Source: Bacillota bacterium
GTDB taxonomy: Bacteria; Bacillota; Clostridia; Lachnospirales; Lachnospiraceae
DNA: 10,623 bases
Reading direction: 5' to 3'
Assembly: GCA_023419655.1 (NCBI GenBank)
Contig: JAEZXP010000034.1
Location: 1-10,623, forward strand
The translations under genes were made by a program, and so were the position numbers. How positions within the stretch are numbered: the stretch's first letter is position 1; each line of letters begins with the position of its first letter. Shown piece after piece: positions 6,774 to 10,623 of this stretch. The notes below the pieces were generated by a model. It saw nothing but the letters and a program-made list of their open reading frames with translations, was not told where the DNA came from and did not search any database.

Positions 6774-7604
6774 ATGAAACTATTTGAACCTTTTTCTCTG
6801 GGCACGAATCTGCATCTGGGTTATACCCTTGAGGAAGCGCTTATGATGGTGAAAGAGAGCGGCATTGAATATGCAGAGCTGTCTTCTATCATCAATATGT
6901 GCGAACATATCAATCCAAAAGACATTACGCCGGAATATGCAGAGGCGATTAAGTGTCTTTTAGAAAAAACAGGTGTAAAATGTTACGCGGTATCCGGTCA
7001 TCTGGACCTTACCATAGATGAGCAGCTTGAAGATTTTTTAAAGAAAATAGAATTCACCGGAAGGATTGGGGCAAAAATAATAAATACGAATTCCGGACCG
7101 ATAGAAAGACTGGCAGTTTTCCATGTCAATATGCGAAAGGTTATTGAACAGGCAGAACGATGGAATGTCATTATTGGTCTGGAATCCCATGGTGATATTG
7201 TTAATACGGCAAAAGACAGCATGCATATTTTTAAAGAATACAATCATCCTCTGGTTCGTTTTAATTATGATACAGGCAATACCTTGTTCTATTGCAATGG
7301 TAATATTCGGGTAGAAGAGGATATAAAATATGGTCTGGAATACCTGTCCTATATACATTTGAAGGATATAAAAATCCGTGGAAACCAAGTGGAGTATTGT
7401 CCGATTGGCGATGGCGACGTGAATTTTGAAAAGGTATTTGATGTGTTGAAGAGCCTGGGCAAACCAATCCCATGCGGACTTGAGATACCTACCCATGTTA
7501 AGGGCGTGCTTGGGAAAATCGGACCGACAAATGTTCCGATGGCAAGGGAAGCCCTATTAAATGACGTAAAACGGTCCGTAGATTATATTCATACTCTTCT
7601 CTAA
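6774..7604 (+). CDS. Second sugar isomerase/epimerase-type TIM-barrel protein
   Basis: A 276-residue xylose-isomerase-like barrel, close to the length of IolE/IolI and tagatose-3-epimerase relatives. The four expected metal ligands are in order and spacing: E137 (GLESHG), D166 (YDTGN), H195 (HLKD) and E237 (GLEIP). The GDGDVNF motif at 212-218 is typical of the isomerase/epimerase subgroup. Two E ligands with D and H fit a Mn/Co-dependent enediolate mechanism on a keto-sugar or keto-cyclitol. The start ATG 6774 has GAAGGGAG directly upstream and lies 12 bp after the crotonase stop, so the genes are surely co-transcribed. It is the last gene of the operon, with a hairpin terminator 17 bp later. 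It is distinct in sequence from the barrel protein at 4996, so the pair is not a recent duplication. Confidence 0.87.
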   Translation: MKLFEPFSLGTNLHLGYTLEEALMMVKESGIEYAELSSIINMCEHINPKDITPEYAEAIKCLLEKTGVKCYAVSGHLDLTIDEQLEDFLKKIEFTGRIGAKIINTNSGPIERLAVFHVNMRKVIEQAERWNVIIGLESHGDIVNTAKDSMHIFKEYNHPLVRFNYDTGNTLFYCNGNIRVEEDIKYGLEYLSYIHLKDIKIRGNQVEYCPIGDGDVNFEKVFDVLKSLGKPIPCGLEIPTHVKGVLGKIGPTNVPMAREALLNDVKRSVDYIHTLL

Positions 7605-7621
7605 TTATTTTATACCGATTA

Positions 7622-7674
7622 GGGGCACCGCATCATGGAGAAACAAATGAATCCATCATGCGGAGGCTCCTTTT
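7622..7674 (+). terminator. Terminator of the sugar operon
   Basis: A long imperfect hairpin. ATGGA (7635-7639) pairs with TCCAT (7652-7656). After a C-C mismatch, CCGCAT (7628-7633) pairs with ATGCGG (7658-7663). After an A-A mismatch and one bulge, the GGGGC arm (7622-7626) pairs with GGCTCC (7665-7670). The loop is 12 nt and TTTT (7671-7674) follows. The short T-run makes it a moderate terminator, but its place 17 bp after the last operon gene and before new promoters fits. Confidence 0.75.
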
Positions 7675-7725
7675 ACCATATCGTATTATTTTGGAGTGAT
7701 ACGGATTATTATACAAGTACTTCTA

Positions 7726-7754
7726 TTGTGCATCGTAAATATTAATGATAAAAT
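7726..7754 (+). promoter_or_regulatory. Candidate distal promoter for the two-component genes
   Basis: TTGTGC (7726-7731), a 17-base spacer and TAAAAT (7749-7754) preceded by TG one base upstream (extended -10). The -35 box matches consensus only in TTG. It would give a leader of about 100 nt before the response regulator. It is one of two promoter-like sites in this gap. Confidence 0.45.
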
Positions 7755-7783
7755 ATGTCTAAAACCATCGAATTTTATTGAAA

Positions 7784-7812
7784 TTGCATGATTTTTATCT
7801 GCATGGTAGTAT
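7784..7812 (+). promoter_or_regulatory. Candidate proximal promoter with dyad for the two-component genes
   Basis: TTGCAT (7784-7789), a 17-base spacer and TAGTAT (7807-7812) with an extended -10 TGG (7804-7806). The self-complementary hexamer TGCATG occurs at 7785-7790 and again at 7800-7805, forming a dyad across the -35 to -10 interval that could be an operator. The ribosome binding site AGGAGGT (7848-7854) of the response regulator follows. The signalling genes thus appear to have their own promoter, separate from the operon ending at 7604. Confidence 0.5.
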
Positions 7813-7860
7813 TCAGCCTATAGTATACGTGTTCAAATAAGTATCGCAGGAGGTATTGGG

Positions 7861-8466
7861 ATGAGACGAAAGCCGTTACGAATATTAATAGCGGAAGATG
7901 AAGCTATGATCTTATTAGGATTTATGTCATTTATAAGTGAAATGGGTCATCAGGTAATCGGGGAGGCATATGATGGGGAAAATGCAGTATGCTTAGCAAA
8001 AAAGTTAAATCCGGACCTGATAATAATGGATATAAAAATGCCTAAAGTTGACGGAATTACAGCACTTAGAAGGATTAATGACGGACAGGCCGATTTGATT
8101 CCCTGTATATTTGTAACCGCTTTCAGTGATATTGAATTAATAGAGAATGCGAAAGATGCGGGCGCTTTTAATTATCTTATTAAGCCAATTAGTTATGAAA
8201 GTCTGCGGGCAGCAATCGAAATTGCCATGGATAGATTTGAGGATTATAAGAAGGTACAGGAAGAGTTGACTGTCACAAAGCTCAATTTGCACAATCGAAA
8301 AATAATTGAAAAAGCAAAGGGCATCTTAATGGATGAATTTGATTTAAAAGAGCAAAAAGCGATGGAGTATCTTCAGAAGAAGAGCCGAAATACCAACAGG
8401 AAACTCATTGATGTAGCGAAAGATGTGATATACAGGAATCAGGCAATAAATGAATATAAAGGTTGA
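7861..8466 (+). CDS. Response regulator with ANTAR RNA-binding output domain
   Basis: A 201-residue cytosolic regulator. The receiver domain (about 7-122) has acidic residues E12-D13, phospho-acceptor D57 (IIMDIKMP), T86 (VTAFSD) and K108 (IKP), so it should be phosphorylated. A helical linker leads to an ANTAR domain (about 136-191) with its signature R146-x-x-I149 and AKGILM (152-157), then EQKAMEYLQ and RKLIDVAKDVI. ANTAR proteins (EutV, AmiR, NasR) do not bind DNA. They bind tandem RNA hairpins and stop formation of an overlapping terminator, switching on the genes behind it. The receiver-ANTAR arrangement matches EutV/PdtaR. Start ATG 7861 has AGGAGGT (7848-7854). The gene overlaps the kinase gene by 17 bp if the kinase starts at 8450. 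Its probable target is the leader at 1216-1300 of the neighbouring sugar operon (inference). Confidence 0.95.
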   Translation: MRRKPLRILIAEDEAMILLGFMSFISEMGHQVIGEAYDGENAVCLAKKLNPDLIIMDIKMPKVDGITALRRINDGQADLIPCIFVTAFSDIELIENAKDAGAFNYLIKPISYESLRAAIEIAMDRFEDYKKVQEELTVTKLNLHNRKIIEKAKGILMDEFDLKEQKAMEYLQKKSRNTNRKLIDVAKDVIYRNQAINEYKG

Positions 8467-10240
8467 TAGCATGGAGAATATAAAACAATTTCATATAAGT
8501 CCCATCGATATTACAGTATATTCAGGGGATGTTGCGGCTCTGGTAGGCGTTAAGGATACGGATGTAAGCAGGATTTTTAAGCGTTTCCATGATTATGACC
8601 CGATTAGCCAATTTAATAACCGCAAGGAAAAGGATTGCAAAACCCCCATCATTCAGTGCATTAAAAGTAAGAGTAACTTATTTAAGCAATATACTGCTTA
8701 TGAGAATCTTCTGCTGTCAGAGAAATGCCTGTATAACTATAGTAAGAAGCAATTATATGAAACCTGCAACGAGATAAAAAAGAGGTATCGTATTTCAATC
8801 GATTTGAATAAAAGAATTAAGCATATGACAGTAAGTGAAAGAATTATCGTCGATTTAATACGTGCATATTTGCTTGATGCGGATATGCTTGTATTGGATA
8901 ATTTGATTTCATTTATGGACTTTGAATATTCCAATATTTTAATTTCTATGGTACGAGATTTATGCCAGATGAATAAAATCATCCTCTATCTTACAACAAA
9001 ATGGGAGGATTCAATAAAGCTGGCCTCCAAGATATTCATTGTAATGGATGATGTGAAGCTTGGACAGATGAGTGCGGAAGAGGTTAAGCGAAATCCCCAG
9101 CATCTGATTTATTTGCTTTCAGGAAGGCAGCTTGTTGAAGACAAAGACAGACACGATGAGACCAGAGAATTCCTGAATTTATTAAACACCGGTGCAGAAT
9201 ACCTGTCCAATAACTATGAGCTGAAGGATGCCTTGGCATATGTATCCAGTAACATTGCCGGGATTCTTCATGCGGATAAAGCTATAATCTATATAATGAA
9301 TGAGGATTCACATCAGATACATACATTTACCGATAACAACCTGCAATATCTGGATGAATTATCCAAAGACTTTATAAAATACCGTATGGAGCATGATGGT
9401 CCTGCCGACGTGTTTTATTCTACTTTTGAGGATATTAATTTTATGAAATACTTCAATAACCCGGATATAGCCTGCAAGACATTGATATGTGTACCCATTT
9501 ATAACAAATCCCATGTGAATGGGTTGCTGCAAATTGTATATTCCAAATATTTTGTTTATGATGAACACCATCTTCTGTATATTCGGTCCTTTTGTAAGGA
9601 GATATCAATCATACTTGAAACATCCATATTGATGGGAAATTCTGTTTTATTACAGGAAAGTAATCACAGGATAAAGAACAATCTGCAAATGATTGTGAAT
9701 ATTATCAGTATGCAGCAGATTTATATCAGAAAACATCAGGACTGTAATGTGAACGCCATCCTTGGTTCAATTCTTGAAAGAATAAGGAACATCGCTTCCC
9801 TGCATGAATTTCTTACAACGAGTCTTCGCGGGGACGGTTCGATTGACTTAAAAGATATCATTCTTGTGGTGATTAATTCTTTTTCATTTCAGGATGTTGA
9901 AATTGACATAAAGGTTGACGGTATATTTATACCCTATAGTAAAGCGACCTCGATATCGATGGTGATGAATGAAATCATTACGAATATATACAAATATGCT
10001 TTTGCGGGCAAAACAGATAAAACAATTTCGATTGAATGCTATTACCATCAAGACCGAAACATCCTGAAAATAAATGATAATGGTGTGGGTTTGCCCGAGA
10101 GCTTTGATATTAATCATAACTTCGGAATAGGGTATTCCATTATCAAAAGTATCGTTCAGATTGACCTTAAAGGAAGTCTCGAGGTTAAATCCAGCGAACA
10201 AGGTACTTTTGTTACAATGATTCTTCCCCCATTGATATAA
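8450..10240 (+). CDS. Soluble HisKA_2 sensor kinase with N-terminal pseudo-ABC-ATPase domain and GAF domain
   Basis: A 596-residue protein without membrane segments. Residues about 10-228 align along their whole length with NBD1 of sugar-importer ATPases, ending in LLSGRQL like the hinge MIGREL of the ATPase at 1346. Its active sites are lost: GENGAGKS is GVKDTDVS (33-40), IGERQ is VSERI (128-132), DEPTSS is DNLISF (150-155), and the H-loop is TTK (182-184). Only Q69 remains at the Q-loop. A GAF-like sensory domain follows (about 245-395, core TLICVPIYNKSHVNGLLQIVY). HisKA_2 has phospho-acceptor H406 in ESNHRIKNNLQ. HATPase has N-box N507, E508, N512, K515; G1 DNGVG (543-547); G2 FGIGYS (558-563). 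The kinase half is intact and like PdtaS/EutW, and it should phosphorylate the ANTAR regulator just upstream. An alternative start at ATG 8471 (AAAGG 8458-8462) would remove only seven residues. Confidence 0.9.
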   Translation: MNIKVDSMENIKQFHISPIDITVYSGDVAALVGVKDTDVSRIFKRFHDYDPISQFNNRKEKDCKTPIIQCIKSKSNLFKQYTAYENLLLSEKCLYNYSKKQLYETCNEIKKRYRISIDLNKRIKHMTVSERIIVDLIRAYLLDADMLVLDNLISFMDFEYSNILISMVRDLCQMNKIILYLTTKWEDSIKLASKIFIVMDDVKLGQMSAEEVKRNPQHLIYLLSGRQLVEDKDRHDETREFLNLLNTGAEYLSNNYELKDALAYVSSNIAGILHADKAIIYIMNEDSHQIHTFTDNNLQYLDELSKDFIKYRMEHDGPADVFYSTFEDINFMKYFNNPDIACKTLICVPIYNKSHVNGLLQIVYSKYFVYDEHHLLYIRSFCKEISIILETSILMGNSVLLQESNHRIKNNLQMIVNIISMQQIYIRKHQDCNVNAILGSILERIRNIASLHEFLTTSLRGDGSIDLKDIILVVINSFSFQDVEIDIKVDGIFIPYSKATSISMVMNEIITNIYKYAFAGKTDKTISIECYYHQDRNILKINDNGVGLPESFDINHNFGIGYSIIKSIVQIDLKGSLEVKSSEQGTFVTMILPPLI

Positions 10241-10293
10241 ATTCTCTATAAGATAATACAGATGACTGCATTATGATTGTAAAACGCCGTAAC

Positions 10294-10361
10294 AAAAAGA
10301 TGGCAGACATTATGAAAAATATGAACCGGGCGTTCACAGTTTTCATAGTATCTGCCATTTG
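10294..10361. terminator. Convergent bidirectional hairpin terminator
   Basis: ATGGCAGA (10300-10307) pairs with TCTGCCAT (10351-10358). After a 3-base region with two mismatches, TATGAAAA (10311-10318) pairs with TTTTCATA (10340-10347), and TGAAC/GTTCA (10322-10326, 10332-10336) closes the top around CGGGC. On the minus strand the hairpin is followed by TTTTT (complement of 10294-10298), making it a good terminator for the lexA-type gene. On the plus strand it is followed by a weaker T-rich stretch and can end the kinase transcript. The remaining bases 10241-10293 hold nothing I can identify. Confidence 0.75.
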
Positions 10362-10380
10362 ATTCTTTATAAAATGTTTT

Positions 10381-10623
10381 CTATAAGAACATGCGAAATA
10401 GTCCGACAACAATTCCGAGAATCTGTAAATCGGGAACGATAATAGGCTCCATCGTATCATTCTCAGGCTGCAGGCGAAAATATCCGTTCTCCTTGTAGAA
10501 GGTCTTAACCGTAACCTCATCATCAATAAGGGCAACCACATAATCACCGTTCTTAGCGTGGGATTGTCTCTGGATAAGGACCTTGTCGCCGTTCAAAATA
10601 CCGGCATTAATCATGCTTTCACC
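10381..10623 (-). CDS. lexA: LexA repressor, C-terminal protease domain (partial)
   Basis: The last 80 residues of an S24-family autoprotease, read on the minus strand and cut at the window's right edge; the stop is at 10381-10383. The visible part begins GESMINAGILNGD, where the serine of GESM is the LexA catalytic nucleophile. The general-base lysine follows in DDEVTVKTF. The segments YFRLQPENDTMEPI and LQILGIVVGLFRMF are typical of LexA C-termini in Clostridia. LexA represses the SOS regulon and cleaves itself at RecA filaments. The DNA-binding domain and promoter are outside the window, so another S24 repressor is not fully excluded. It converges on the kinase gene with the hairpin at 10294-10361 between them. 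Confidence 0.88.
   Translation of the reverse strand, partial: GESMINAGILNGDKVLIQRQSHAKNGDYVVALIDDEVTVKTFYKENGYFRLQPENDTMEPIIVPDLQILGIVVGLFRMFL

Noticed and set aside
7038..7496. Open frame of 152 codons on the minus strand inside the second TIM-barrel gene
   Set aside because: It is antisense to a gene with all four metal ligands and shows no motif or start signal.
7769..7782. The 10-mer TTTTATTGAA is shared between the sugar leader (1249-1258) and the region before the response regulator (7773-7782), near CGAATT in both
   Set aside because: The spacing to CGAATT differs, the sites sit differently relative to the promoters, and one such AT-rich 10-mer match between two 250-bp regions is expected about by chance.
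1..10623. CRISPR arrays, tRNA or rRNA genes, insertion sequences, toxin-antitoxin or phage genes
   Set aside because: Reading both strands I saw no repeat-spacer array, tRNA-like cloverleaf, transposase or integrase motif, or long direct repeats.

Overview
The window looks like chromosomal DNA of an AT-rich anaerobic Bacillota, most likely class Clostridia and plausibly Lachnospiraceae. The reasons are strong AAGGAGG-type ribosome binding sites, AT-rich codon use, a nadD-yqeK-rsfS housekeeping cluster at the left, a lexA-type gene at the right, and a sugar importer of the RbsA/RbsC/RbsB class. The taxonomic call is inference from style and gene content.

Layout, left to right. (1) 1-1110: the tail of nadD, then yqeK and rsfS, all on the plus strand. 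(2) 1111-1345: an intergenic region with a near-consensus promoter (1181-1209) and a short leader of about 85 nt ending in a strong intrinsic terminator (1272-1300). This terminator precedes the next operon, so it reads as an attenuator. (3) 1346-7604: a compact six-gene operon coding for a two-NBD sugar ABC ATPase, a permease, a lipoprotein binding protein, a xylose-isomerase-like TIM-barrel protein, a crotonase-fold protein and a second TIM-barrel protein. It ends in a hairpin terminator (7622-7674). (4) 7605-7860: candidate promoters. (5) 7861-10240: a two-gene signalling unit, made of a response regulator with an RNA-binding ANTAR output domain and a soluble sensor kinase. (6) 10241-10380: a long convergent hairpin terminator. 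(7) 10381-10623, minus strand: the C-terminal part of LexA, cut by the window end.

The outstanding item is the kinase. In front of a GAF domain and a HisKA_2/HATPase kinase core it carries about 220 residues that line up end to end with the first nucleotide-binding domain of a sugar-importer ATPase such as the one at 1346-2869. Its Walker A, signature, Walker B glutamate and H-loop positions have all decayed. I read it as a pseudo-ATPase adaptor or sensor domain borrowed from the transporter family it probably monitors.

Proposed working model (inference): the cytosolic kinase senses the state of a sugar importer, or a ligand, through its pseudo-NBD and GAF domains and phosphorylates the ANTAR regulator. 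The regulator then binds the leader RNA at about 1232-1276 and prevents formation of the terminator at 1272-1300, switching on uptake and catabolism of an unidentified sugar, cyclitol or sugar acid. The substrate cannot be named from the sequence.
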